This document shows positions 15,201 to 22,057 of a DNA stretch of 22,270 nucleotides, in pieces (within the stretch, counting starts at the first letter, position 1; every line of letters begins with the position of its first letter). The notes below the pieces were generated by a model. The model did not search any database, was not told the DNA's origin, and saw nothing but the letters and a program-made list of their open reading frames with translations. A program made the position numbers and the translations under genes. The DNA is from Thiobacillus denitrificans (lineage in GTDB: Bacteria > Pseudomonadota > Gammaproteobacteria > Burkholderiales > Thiobacillaceae), in contig DILD01000071.1 of NCBI GenBank assembly GCA_002424845.1, positions 1-22,270 on the forward strand, in the 5' to 3' direction.

Positions 15201-15894
15201 GGCCACGGTGCGCGGAAATGAGATTGGCATCAAGCATGGCACGAACGGTATCCGCTTCCACCGCGACGATCTTCGCCACTTCGTGCGAGGTGCGAAAGCC
15301 ATCGAAGAAATGGATCACCGGGATGCGCCCGGCCAGGGTGGCAGCCTGCGCGATCAATGCAAAATCCTGCGCTTCCTGCGGTGAATTGGCGGCCAGCAAG
15401 GCGCAACCGGTGGCGCGACAGGCCATGACGTCGGACTGGTCACCGAAAATCGACAGTGCATGGGTGGCGACCGCACGTGCGGCGACGTGCAGCACGAACG
15501 GCGTCAGTTCGCCGGCGATCTTGTAGAGATTGGGGATCATCAGCAGCAGGCCCTGGCTGGCGGTGAAGCTGGTGGCCAGCGCGCCTGAAGTGAGTGCGCC
15601 GTGCAGCGCGCCGGCGGCGCCGCCTTCCGACTGCATCTCGATGATTTTCGGCACCGCGCCCCACAGGTTCTGTCTGCCTTGCGCGGCCCATTCGTCAGCC
15701 CACTCGCCCATGCTGGACGCCGGGGTGATCGGATAGATGGCGACGACCTCGTTGCCAAGATAGGCAATGCGGGCAACGGCTTCGTTGCCATCGATGGTGA
15801 GCGTGGTTCCTGACGCTTTATCCGAAGGCGTATCCCCTGGGGCAACGTCTTTGGAACCACGGCCTACCTCTTGCGGGTGAAGCGCAACTCGCAT
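12238..15894 (-). CDS. nifJ: Pyruvate:ferredoxin (flavodoxin) oxidoreductase, single chain
   Basis: A 1218-residue homodimeric-type enzyme that interconverts pyruvate plus CoA and acetyl-CoA plus CO2, with reduced ferredoxin or flavodoxin, in the cytosol. The N-terminal domain has LTIDGNEAVARIAY and IYPITPASSMGEWADEW (pyruvate binding). Two ferredoxin-type clusters are at C723/726/729/733 (CTQCGKCVFVCP) and C780/783/786/790 (CTGCGDCVEACP). The C-terminal TPP domain carries the proximal-cluster cysteines in CAGCGETPY, NATGCSSIYGG and SPCIAHGYDM, so all parts are complete. The length is slightly above the usual 1170-1200 because of a roughly 30-residue N-terminal extension; a shorter start is possible, but ATG 15894 is the first in frame. 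It is oxygen-sensitive in most organisms, which suggests anaerobic or microaerobic carbon metabolism or reductive pyruvate synthesis. The DHOD-like gene follows immediately. Confidence 0.97.
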   Translation of the reverse strand: MRVALHPQEVGRGSKDVAPGDTPSDKASGTTLTIDGNEAVARIAYLGNEVVAIYPITPASSMGEWADEWAAQGRQNLWGAVPKIIEMQSEGGAAGALHGALTSGALATSFTASQGLLLMIPNLYKIAGELTPFVLHVAARAVATHALSIFGDQSDVMACRATGCALLAANSPQEAQDFALIAQAATLAGRIPVIHFFDGFRTSHEVAKIVAVEADTVRAMLDANLISAHRGRALSPEHPVLRGSSQNPDVFFQSRERSNVFYDAFPRIVQDAMDRFGELTGRRYQLFDYAGAADAERVIVLMGSGAETVHETVEHLIAHDEKVGVLKVRLYRPFSPSALLAALPATVTAVAVLDRCKEPGSDGEPLYKDVVTALAQAASDGTRAMPKVIGGRYGLASKEFTPGMVKAVFDELAVATPRRQFTVGIHDDLTHLSLPWDADFRTDASRQLQHAVFWGLGADGTVSANKNSIKILGEATDLQAQGYFVYDSKKSGAVTVSHLRFGPSPIRSSYLVEHDMAGFVACHQPMFVGRYDLLEHAASDGVFLLNTPAKPDEVWATLPARMRAQIRDKRLRLWVIDAYAVAAEAGMGRRINTIMQTCFFAISGILPKAQAIAAIKQAVDKTYGKKSRRLVELNYKAIDTTLAELHQVSIPAETGSAETEPSAAVTGDIPDFVRDLTLPIYHGHGDALPVSCFPADGTYPLGTARHEKRNIALEIPVWDADLCTQCGKCVFVCPHSAIRARAFSADAVADAPATFKHVPAKSKDFPADTHISYQVAPEDCTGCGDCVEACPIHDKSNVSRRAVNMAPVDPIRNQERDNFAFFLGLPEFDRSLIRHGTIPGSMLLDPLFEFSGACAGCGETPYIRLATQLFGDRMLIANATGCSSIYGGNLPSTPYTVNGAGRGPAWSNSLFEDNAEFGLGMRLAADQLMAYAQQLVREMATEIGGDLAGALIDADQREEAGIVEQRGRVARLRDKLSASTHPRAQELASVAEWLIRRSVWIIGGDGWAYDIGYGGLDHVLALPYDVNILVLDTEVYSNTGGQTSKATPIGAVAKFSAGGKATAKKDLARLASDYGHVYVATVAYGAKDTQTLRVFQEAEAYRGPSLIVAYSPCIAHGYDMLYNQRQQELAVKSGHWPLFRFDPRQAEAGGNPFKLDSAAPSQPIKAFMDSETRFAMLQRSHPEAAQRFLEQAQQDAERRFRTYQESAQHHIDQSKPGD

Positions 15895-16008
15895 GACAGA
15901 ATCTTTCAGGATAAATCCATCCTTATTCTAGTCCGGAGTTGCAAATCATCCAGTTTCCGCCTGGATCGGTGAATTCAAAGCGGCACACGACACGCCGCAG
16001 CCGGATGC

Positions 16009-16245
16009 TCAGTCCCGAGGAACGACGAAGCGCGCGACGACCCTGCGCACCAGCGGCGCGACCACCATCACGGCCGGAAAGGCCACCAGCCATGAACTGA
16101 GCCAGGACGTGAGCCATTTTGCGACGAATGCGTCGGGCAGCCCGACCGCATTCCAGGTCGCCACACCCGACACGAGCAGGGACATCAGGCCGGACAGCAA
16201 GAAGGCGAACAGGGGGAGTTCAAAACGCGCAGGCAGACGGGGCAT
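16009..16245 (-). CDS. DUF2798 small membrane protein
   Basis: A 78-residue inner-membrane protein with two hydrophobic helices: LFAFLLSGLMSLLVSGVATW, and WLSSWLVAFPAVMVVAPLV, followed by a basic RRVVARFV end. The pattern (SGLMSLLVSG, a VGLPDAF linker, W..SW..AFP) is that of the DUF2798 family, whose function is unknown. It follows cysG on the same strand after 48 bases that contain a strong hairpin, so it may be transcribed separately from the dsr genes. The ATG at 16245 is the natural start. Confidence 0.85.
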   Translation of the reverse strand: MPRLPARFELPLFAFLLSGLMSLLVSGVATWNAVGLPDAFVAKWLTSWLSSWLVAFPAVMVVAPLVRRVVARFVVPRD

Positions 16246-16260
16246 GACAAGGGTCGGGAA

Positions 16261-16283
16261 CGGGCCGCACCCTGTGCGACCCG
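16261..16283 (-). terminator. Hairpin after cysG, possible terminator of dsr-cysG transcript
   Basis: A nine-pair stem is formed by cgggccgca (16261-16269) and tgcgacccg (16275-16283), with a five-base loop and one G-T pair. It lies 11 bases past the cysG stop. In the minus-strand transcript only a short pyrimidine run follows (ttcccgaccctt), so it may be a weak terminator or an mRNA 3'-end stabiliser. Confidence 0.45.
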
Positions 16284-16293
16284 CGTTCCGTTC

Positions 16294-17733
16294 TCAACGA
16301 AGATGGTCAGCTGTTTCCAGCGGGGTACGGTGTGCCTGCTCGCTGTGCAGTTCCGGCTGGTACCAGCCGAGCTTCTCGCGCAGTTTGACGACGTTGCCGA
16401 CGATGATGAGGGTGGGCGCCTTGAGTTTGGCCGCTTCCGCCAGTGCCGGCAGCGTGGTGAGGTCGCCGGTGATGACGCGCTGGGTGGGCAGCGTGCCGTG
16501 CTGAATGATGGCCGCCGGGGTGTCGGCTGTCAGGCCGTGCTTGATCAACGCCTCGCACAACAGCGGCAGGCCTTTCAGGCCCATGTAGATGACGATGGTC
16601 TGGTCTTTGCGCGCGATGCCTTCCCAGTTCATGTTGAAGGTGTTTTCCTTCAGATGGCCGGTGACGAAGGCGACCGACTGCGCGTAGTCGCGGTGAGTAA
16701 GCGGAATGCCCGCATACGAGGCCACGCCGGCAGCGGCGGTGATGCCGGGCACCACCTGGAACGGCACGCCGTGCTCGACCAGGGTTTCGATTTCCTCGCC
16801 GCCGCGGCCGAAGATGAAAGGATCGCCGCCCTTCAGGCGCAGCACGCGCTTGCCTTCCTTGGCCAGGCGCACCAGCATCAAGTTGATTTCCTCCTGCGGC
16901 ACCGCGTGGTCGTCACGCTCCTTGCCGACGTAGACGCGGTCGGCATCGCGCCGGCACATGTCGAGAATCGGCTGCGAGACGAGGCGGTCGTATACCAGCA
17001 CATCGGCCTGCTGCATCAGGCGCAGCGCGCGGAAGGTCAGCAGATCGGGGTTGCCCGGACCGGCGCCCACCAGATAGACCTCGCCACGGCTGATGTCGTG
17101 TTCGGCGCCATCCTTGATCATGGCGTCGAGTTGCGCTTCGGCCTCGATATCGCGCCCGGAAAACACCATTTCGGCGACCGGCGAGAGGAACACCTTTTCC
17201 CAGAAGGCGCGGCGCTGCTCCGGTTTGATCGCGTCGCGCACACGGTCCTTGTAGCGCGAGGCCAGCGCACTCAAACGGCCATAGGCAGCAGGAATCAGGG
17301 TTTCCAGCCGCGCGCGCAGCATGCGCGCCAGCACCGGCGATTCGCCGCCGCTGGAGACCGCGACCATGATCGGCGAACGGTCGATGATGGACGGCAGGAT
17401 AAAACTGCACAGCGCAGGCTTGTCGGCCACGTTTACCGGGATATGGCGCGCACGCGCCGCGTCGGCGACGGCCCTGGCGGCGGCCGCATCGTCCTCGACC
17501 ACGATCACCGCGTCCTTGCCGTCGAGCAGCCCGGGACTGAACGCATCCGCCACCCGATTCAGATGGTCGGCATGCGGCAGGCGTTCGAAGCCCGCATGCA
17601 ATTCGGGGGCGGCGACATCGACGTACGCACCGGCACGCAACAGCAACTCAGCCTTGCGTGCGGCGGTCTCAGAGCCGCCTACCACCAGACAGTGACGCTC
17701 GCGCAGATCGAGGAAAATGGGCAGGTAGTTCAT
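16294..17733 (-). CDS. cysG: Siroheme synthase (trifunctional CysG)
   Basis: A 479-residue fusion enzyme that turns uroporphyrinogen III into siroheme: two SAM-dependent methylations, NAD-dependent oxidation and iron insertion. The N-terminal dehydrogenase/ferrochelatase half (about 1-215) has YLPIFLDLRERHCLVVGGSE followed by AARKAELLL, then NVADKPALCSF and MVAVSSGGESPVLARMLR, which contains the conserved serine region. The C-terminal uroporphyrinogen methyltransferase half has VGAGPGNPDLLTFRALRLMQ, RLKGGDPFIFGRGGEE, VVPGITAAAGVASYAGIPLT and GLTADTPAAIIQHGT. Length matches E. coli CysG (457) with a short extra tail. It starts five bases after the dsrR stop, so it is part of the dsr operon. 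Siroheme is the DsrAB prosthetic group (as its amide), so this copy is probably dedicated to sulfur oxidation, although it could also serve assimilatory reductases. Confidence 0.96.
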   Translation of the reverse strand: MNYLPIFLDLRERHCLVVGGSETAARKAELLLRAGAYVDVAAPELHAGFERLPHADHLNRVADAFSPGLLDGKDAVIVVEDDAAAARAVADAARARHIPVNVADKPALCSFILPSIIDRSPIMVAVSSGGESPVLARMLRARLETLIPAAYGRLSALASRYKDRVRDAIKPEQRRAFWEKVFLSPVAEMVFSGRDIEAEAQLDAMIKDGAEHDISRGEVYLVGAGPGNPDLLTFRALRLMQQADVLVYDRLVSQPILDMCRRDADRVYVGKERDDHAVPQEEINLMLVRLAKEGKRVLRLKGGDPFIFGRGGEEIETLVEHGVPFQVVPGITAAAGVASYAGIPLTHRDYAQSVAFVTGHLKENTFNMNWEGIARKDQTIVIYMGLKGLPLLCEALIKHGLTADTPAAIIQHGTLPTQRVITGDLTTLPALAEAAKLKAPTLIIVGNVVKLREKLGWYQPELHSEQAHRTPLETADHLR

Positions 17734-17738
17734 GAACT

Positions 17739-18074
17739 TTACTCGGTGGGGCCTGCGTCGGACCCGGATTCGGCGGCTCCGTCTTCTGCCGAATAGGGCG
17801 GAATGAAAATGAAGCGCAGGTCGCCCGGGGTCATTTCAACGAAATCAAGGGTCACGCCCTGCAGGTAGGGGGTGCTGGAGGCGGCGATCAGCAGTTCAAT
17901 GCCATTGACGACCAAGTGCTCGTCCAACTCGCGCTCGATGTCGAAGCCCATGCCGTAGTTCACGCTGCCATCGTCTTCCTGATAAGCAGCAACGCGCAGG
18001 ATCATCTCGAACACGTCGGGGTTGTTATTGGCTGCGCGAATCTGCGTAGCAGCGGCATCGGTGATCTTGATCAT
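17739..18074 (-). CDS. dsrR: DsrR, A-type iron-sulfur carrier-like protein without cysteines
   Basis: A 111-residue protein of the IscA/ErpA fold (MIKITDAAATQIRAA at the start, LRVAAYQEDDGSVNYGMGF, VTLDFVEM). Unlike IscA it has no cysteine at all, so the three cluster/iron ligands are absent. This is the known hallmark of DsrR, which in Allochromatium vinosum is needed for sulfur oxidation, apparently at a post-transcriptional level, and does not act as an Fe-S scaffold. The C-terminus has an acidic/polar tail (YSAEDGAAESGSDAGPTE). The gene lies 19 bases after dsrN with a GAGG ribosome site, and 5 bases before cysG, in the expected dsr order. Confidence 0.92.
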   Translation of the reverse strand: MIKITDAAATQIRAANNNPDVFEMILRVAAYQEDDGSVNYGMGFDIERELDEHLVVNGIELLIAASSTPYLQGVTLDFVEMTPGDLRFIFIPPYSAEDGAAESGSDAGPTE

Positions 18075-18093
18075 GGGCGTGTCCTCACGAAAA

Positions 18094-19515
18094 TTAGTTG
18101 GCAGCGCGCGTCGCCTTGTGCGCGCGCACCTGGGTCAAAAACGGCGCGATCCAGCCCTGCGCACCGGTGCCGCGGCGATGCACGTAAGCCGCTAGCAGGT
18201 TGTGTTGCTGATAGCCGTCGTGCTGGCCATCGATGCCATGGCCGCGCTTCACCTGGTAAGCGTATATGGAGTCGGCCGGCAGGTTTTCCAAGCTCGAATA
18301 GTGAAATTCGTGCGCCGGGATGAGCGCGGTCTCCTGCCAGAGGTCGTCGCCCGTCGGCTGCAGCCGCGCATAGCCGCGGCCGACCGGGCGCTCGTGCATC
18401 ACGGTATCGCCCGGCACCACGCCGACCATCTGGCGCGTCTGCCCCTGCCAGTTGAGGCTCTTCGACAGATACATCAGGCCGCCGCACTCGGCGTAGGTGG
18501 GCAGTCCGGCTTCGATGGCGCCGCGAATCTGGCTGCGCAGGGACGTGTTGGCTTCCAGTTCCGTCATGAACATTTCGGGGAAGCCGCCGCCGATGATGAG
18601 GCCGTCCACGTCCGGCAGCGTTTGCGCGTGCAGCGTGTCGAGTTCGACCAGTTCCACGTTGGCGGTGCGCAGGCTGTCGAGGTCTTCGCTGTAATAAAAA
18701 CCGAAGGCCTGGTCGTGGGCAATGCCGATGCGCACGCGTTCGGCAGGCGTTGCCGCTTCAGCCGCAGGCGGGATTTCAAGGCCCGGCGCGCTATCGGCAA
18801 TCGCCAGCAGGCGGTCCAGATTGACCTGCGCCGCCACCCGCTCGCCTACATGCTGAATCCGTGTCCGCGCGGCTTCCTGCTCGTTGGCCGGGACCAGCCC
18901 AAGATGGCGCTCGGCAATCTGCATGCTGGTGTCATGCTGGACGGCGCCGATCACCTCAACGTCGGTGTAATGCTCGATCACCGCGCGCAACTTCGATTCG
19001 TGGCGGCTGCCGCCGAGATTGTTGAAAATGACGCCGGCAATGCGGATGTCCCGGTCGAATGCCTGATAACCCAGGATCAGCGGCGCCACGCCGCGCGTCA
19101 TGCCGCGCGCATCGATCACCAGCACCACCGGCGCACCCAGTAGTTTGGCCAGCGCCGCGTTGCTGTTGCTGCCGTCGAGATCGAGGCCGTCGTACAAGCC
19201 CTTGTTGCCTTCGATCAGGCTGATGCGCGCATTCGCCGCGGCGCGGGCGAACTGCTGTTCGATCTCGCTGCGCTGCATCATGTGGAAATCGAGGTTGTAG
19301 CAGGGCCGTTGCGCCGCCATCCCGAGCCACAGCGGATCGATGTAGTCCGGGCCTTTCTTGAAGGGTTGCACCGCATGGCCGCGCGCGTGCAGGGCAGCGC
19401 ACAGGCCAAGTGTGAGCGTGGTCTTGCCGGACGATTTGTGGGCGGCAGAAATGAAGACGCGGGGCATGGAAGCCCCGCGCTTGACCGTGTTTTCTGAAGT
19501 GACTTGCTGATTCAT
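18094..19515 (-). CDS. dsrN: DsrN, siroheme amidase of cobyrinic acid a,c-diamide synthase type
   Basis: A 473-residue cytosolic ATP- and glutamine-dependent amidotransferase. It is homologous to CobB/CbiA and in sulfur oxidisers makes the siroheme amide of DsrAB. The N-terminal part has the P-loop-like AAHKSSGKTTLTLGL (K31) and PFKKGPDYIDPLWLG. The C-terminal class I glutaminase domain has VDGLIIGGGFPEMF and GLPTYAECGGLMYL with nucleophile C344. ATG 19515 is preferred over the GTG at 19524 because GGGGAG then lies at a usual distance. A perfect six-pair hairpin sits directly ahead of that ribosome site. Placement after dsrP and before dsrR rules out a cobalamin-pathway context and supports DsrN rather than CbiA. 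Confidence 0.94.
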   Translation of the reverse strand: MNQQVTSENTVKRGASMPRVFISAAHKSSGKTTLTLGLCAALHARGHAVQPFKKGPDYIDPLWLGMAAQRPCYNLDFHMMQRSEIEQQFARAAANARISLIEGNKGLYDGLDLDGSNSNAALAKLLGAPVVLVIDARGMTRGVAPLILGYQAFDRDIRIAGVIFNNLGGSRHESKLRAVIEHYTDVEVIGAVQHDTSMQIAERHLGLVPANEQEAARTRIQHVGERVAAQVNLDRLLAIADSAPGLEIPPAAEAATPAERVRIGIAHDQAFGFYYSEDLDSLRTANVELVELDTLHAQTLPDVDGLIIGGGFPEMFMTELEANTSLRSQIRGAIEAGLPTYAECGGLMYLSKSLNWQGQTRQMVGVVPGDTVMHERPVGRGYARLQPTGDDLWQETALIPAHEFHYSSLENLPADSIYAYQVKRGHGIDGQHDGYQQHNLLAAYVHRRGTGAQGWIAPFLTQVRAHKATRAAN

Positions 19516-19529
19516 GCCTGACACTCCCC

Positions 19530-19545
19530 GCCGGCCTTCGCCGGC
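19530..19545 (-). promoter_or_regulatory. Hairpin directly upstream of the dsrN ribosome site
   Basis: In the minus-strand transcript GCCGGC-GAAG-GCCGGC forms a perfect six-pair stem with a GNRA-like four-base loop, between the dsrP stop and the GGGGAG of dsrN. It could protect the upstream dsrJOP message from 3' decay or tune dsrN translation. No T run follows, so a terminator is unlikely. Confidence 0.5.
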
Positions 19546-19557
19546 AGGTTCATGCGA

Positions 19558-20760
19558 TCAGTGCTCCAGCTTGGCGACGGTTGCGTCGTCCAGGCTGGCC
19601 GGCAGCAAACGCAGCACCTTGACTGCGAACGTGGTCGCCAGCAGTGCGATCGCGACGCCGCCGAGGCCCAGGAAAAGCTCGGGCATGCTGGGCGAGTAGC
19701 CATGCACTTCGCCGTCGAAGAAGCTGCTCTTTTCGGTCAGGCCGGGGAACAGGTCCAGCGGATAGGCCTGCGCCCCAATAATGGTGACGTACATCTGCGC
19801 GACACCGCCCAGGATGACGAGTGCGCAGGCGATCATGATCCACGTGCGCTGCTTGCCCAGCGCGCTCAGCAGGATGATCAGCGGAATCACGCCACCGACC
19901 AGAATCTGTCCCACCCAGAACAGCGTGGTGAAGATGCCACCGTCGCGCAGGATGAAGGCTTCCACCGCGTGGAACTTGGTGAAGTAGAGATTGGTCATGT
20001 GGTGAACGACGACGAAATACAGCACCGCCGCGACAAACACCACCAGCAGGCTCTTGAGACGCATCATCACCGCATCGCCCAGCGTACGGCCGGTCCATGC
20101 GTAGGCAGCCGCCAGCACCATCAGGTAAACCGCCAGGCCGTAGGCAAACGACATGATGATGAACATCGGCGCCAGCATGGCGGTGCCGTACAGTTCACGT
20201 GCGATCAGGAAGCCGAACAGCGAACCGGTACCGGTCGTCAGCACCAAACGCCAGATGAAGGCCGCCGTGCCGGCCGCCTTGGAGTAGGTCTTGACGCTGC
20301 GGTCGAGCATGGTCCACAGGTAGACGCCGACCAGGCCGAAGAAGCCGGAATACAGGAAGACGTTCCAGGTGAACATCGACTTGAAGTTGAAGTGGGTCAT
20401 CGCCACGATCAGTCGATCGGAACGGCCCAGGTCGAGCACCAGCACCAGGAGGCCGCCCAGCATCAGCGCCAGCGACAAAACCGCCGACAGCGGTGCCAGC
20501 GGCTTGTACATCGGCTTGTTGAACACCGAAGCAATCGATGCCACGTTCAGCGCCCCGGAGGCTGCCACGATCAGGAAAACCGCAAACACGTGCGGCAGAC
20601 CCCAGACGATCTGGTTGTCCATGCCGGTCACGACGTGACCGTGGTGGTGCATGTAGTTCCAGGCCAGTGCGCCGAACAGCACGAACAGACCGAAGAACCC
20701 GAACAGCAGCCAGTATTTCAGGCTGCTGCCCTCTACTTCGCGGAAGGTTATGCTTGCCAT
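19558..20760 (-). CDS. dsrP: DsrP, NrfD-like membrane subunit of DsrMKJOP
   Basis: A 400-residue inner-membrane protein of the NrfD/PsrC family that exchanges electrons with quinones and carries them to or from DsrO. Ten hydrophobic segments are visible along the whole length, beginning with WLLFGFFGLFVLFGALAW and ending with FLGLGGVAIALLATTFAVKV, matching DsrP (about 400 residues, ten helices). No cofactor-binding cysteines are present, as expected. It starts six bases after the dsrO stop and is followed by dsrN, the usual order of the reverse dsr operon. The distinction from other NrfD proteins rests on the neighbours. Confidence 0.95.
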   Translation of the reverse strand: MASITFREVEGSSLKYWLLFGFFGLFVLFGALAWNYMHHHGHVVTGMDNQIVWGLPHVFAVFLIVAASGALNVASIASVFNKPMYKPLAPLSAVLSLALMLGGLLVLVLDLGRSDRLIVAMTHFNFKSMFTWNVFLYSGFFGLVGVYLWTMLDRSVKTYSKAAGTAAFIWRLVLTTGTGSLFGFLIARELYGTAMLAPMFIIMSFAYGLAVYLMVLAAAYAWTGRTLGDAVMMRLKSLLVVFVAAVLYFVVVHHMTNLYFTKFHAVEAFILRDGGIFTTLFWVGQILVGGVIPLIILLSALGKQRTWIMIACALVILGGVAQMYVTIIGAQAYPLDLFPGLTEKSSFFDGEVHGYSPSMPELFLGLGGVAIALLATTFAVKVLRLLPASLDDATVAKLEH

Positions 20761-20766
20761 GTTGAT

Positions 20767-21561
20767 TTAGATTCCGTGATAGCGAACGCCAAGATTGAGA
20801 TTCAGATCGGCACGTACCTGCTTGGTCGGCAGCTCGCGCAGACGCTTTGATATCTCGCTTTCCGGATCATTCATGTCGCCGAACAGCAAGGCGTTGTGAC
20901 CGGCTGCGGTGCAAGCCTCGGCACACGCGGTATTGCCATCGCCACGATCGATCTTCTGGACGCACAGGGTGCAGGCTTCAACACAACCGATGCCGCGCGG
21001 CACATCCGGCTTCTGGGTGTCGTTGAGCGATTCGTGCACCAGTGAACGCGCCTTGTACGGGCAGGCCATCATGCAGTAACGGCAGCCGATGCAGGTGTGG
21101 CGGTTGACCAGCACGATGCCGTCGGCACGCTTGAACGAGGCACCGGTCGGGCAGACATCCACACACGGCGGCTCGGCGCAGTGCTGGCACATCATCGGCA
21201 GATTGGTTTCCATCTGCGTCAGCGGATCCTGCAGTTCCAGCTTGCGGATCCATTGCGGCGCCTGCTTCGGGTGCTTGCTTTCCGCCACCGACGTCCAGCC
21301 GTTTTCAGTGCTGCACGCGCTGACGCAATCATTGCAACCGGTGGCGCACTTGGTCGCGTCGACCAGCATGCCCCAACGCACGGCGCTGCTGACAGCTTCA
21401 TCTTCGGAACGGCCATGCGCCACTTCGTACAGCATGACACCAGGCGCGATCGCCAGGCCCGCGGCAGTCGCCGTAGCGGCACCGATAAAACGGCGGCGCT
21501 GCTGTGATTCAAGCTGCGGTGAGTTGGGCGTGTTGTCAGACATCGATTTCAGTTCGCTCAT
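20767..21561 (-). CDS. dsrO: DsrO, periplasmic ferredoxin-like iron-sulfur subunit of DsrMKJOP
   Basis: A 264-residue iron-sulfur protein exported by the Tat system. The twin-arginine motif QRRRFIGAA (residues 21-29) is followed by a hydrophobic stretch ending near GVMLYEVAHG. Four cysteine clusters of the NrfC/DmsB type are seen: CATGCNDCVSACS, CQHCAEPPCVDVC, CIGCRYCMMACP and CTLCVQ...CAEAC. They should hold several [4Fe-4S] centres in an electron wire between DsrJ and DsrP. Its ATG overlaps the dsrJ stop (ATGA), showing coupled translation. A second ATG six codons in (21543) is possible. Confidence 0.95.
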   Translation of the reverse strand: MSELKSMSDNTPNSPQLESQQRRRFIGAATATAAGLAIAPGVMLYEVAHGRSEDEAVSSAVRWGMLVDATKCATGCNDCVSACSTENGWTSVAESKHPKQAPQWIRKLELQDPLTQMETNLPMMCQHCAEPPCVDVCPTGASFKRADGIVLVNRHTCIGCRYCMMACPYKARSLVHESLNDTQKPDVPRGIGCVEACTLCVQKIDRGDGNTACAEACTAAGHNALLFGDMNDPESEISKRLRELPTKQVRADLNLNLGVRYHGI

Positions 21562-22043
21562 TGGGCAACCCTTGCCATCTCTTCTGCACTGACCTTGCTT
21601 GTCGCCTGAGCAGCAAGCTGGTGCTTGTAGTGCGCCGTTTCAGCATTCAGCGGATGCATTGCCGCCGAGCCTTGCGGCTTGGTGGAATGACAATCGAAGC
21701 AATCGATTTTCACGGCTGCATAACTGTGGCAGCTGACGCAAAAATCTTCCTTCGCGGCAGCAACGCTGCCGGTCTTTTCACTGGCATGGCAGTTGATGCA
21801 CTCCTTCAGGCTGTGCTTCTTGCTGCGCACCCCTTCAATCACGGTCTGGTCACGATGCTGGTTCAGCACCTTCATGTGATTGCGCCGCATGTAGTCGGTA
21901 TCTTCCACGCATTGCTCACCCTTGACCGCCTTGGTGATCGCCGGTTTGGGGGCGCCGCCGGCCTTGGGCTGGGCGTCAGACCCGGCCCAGGCCAGAGCCG
22001 CGGTCGTCAGCACGACCACGCCCAGCGCCAGGAGGCTTTTCAT
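21558..22043 (-). CDS. dsrJ: DsrJ, periplasmic triheme cytochrome c of DsrMKJOP
   Basis: A cytochrome of about 161 residues with an N-terminal signal peptide or anchor (MKSLLALGVVVLTTAALAWA). Three heme c attachment sites follow in order: CINCH, CVSCH and CFDCH. A further cysteine before the first site (in EQCVEDTDYMRRNHM) matches the cysteine that ligates one heme in Allochromatium DsrJ. It faces the periplasm and is thought to oxidise a sulfur substrate or pass electrons to DsrO. ATG 22043 makes the protein begin with the signal peptide; an in-frame GTG at 22055 would add four residues. The gene begins 14 bases after the dsrL stop and overlaps dsrO by four bases. Confidence 0.95.
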   Translation of the reverse strand: MKSLLALGVVVLTTAALAWAGSDAQPKAGGAPKPAITKAVKGEQCVEDTDYMRRNHMKVLNQHRDQTVIEGVRSKKHSLKECINCHASEKTGSVAAAKEDFCVSCHSYAAVKIDCFDCHSTKPQGSAAMHPLNAETAHYKHQLAAQATSKVSAEEMARVAQ

Positions 22044-22057
22044 TTTGCCTGCCACGC

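Noticed and set aside
15908..15923. Small palindrome aggat-aaatcc-atcct upstream of nifJ as an operator
   Set aside because: Only five bases per arm and close to the start codon. It matches no regulator site I can name, so it is not listed as a feature.
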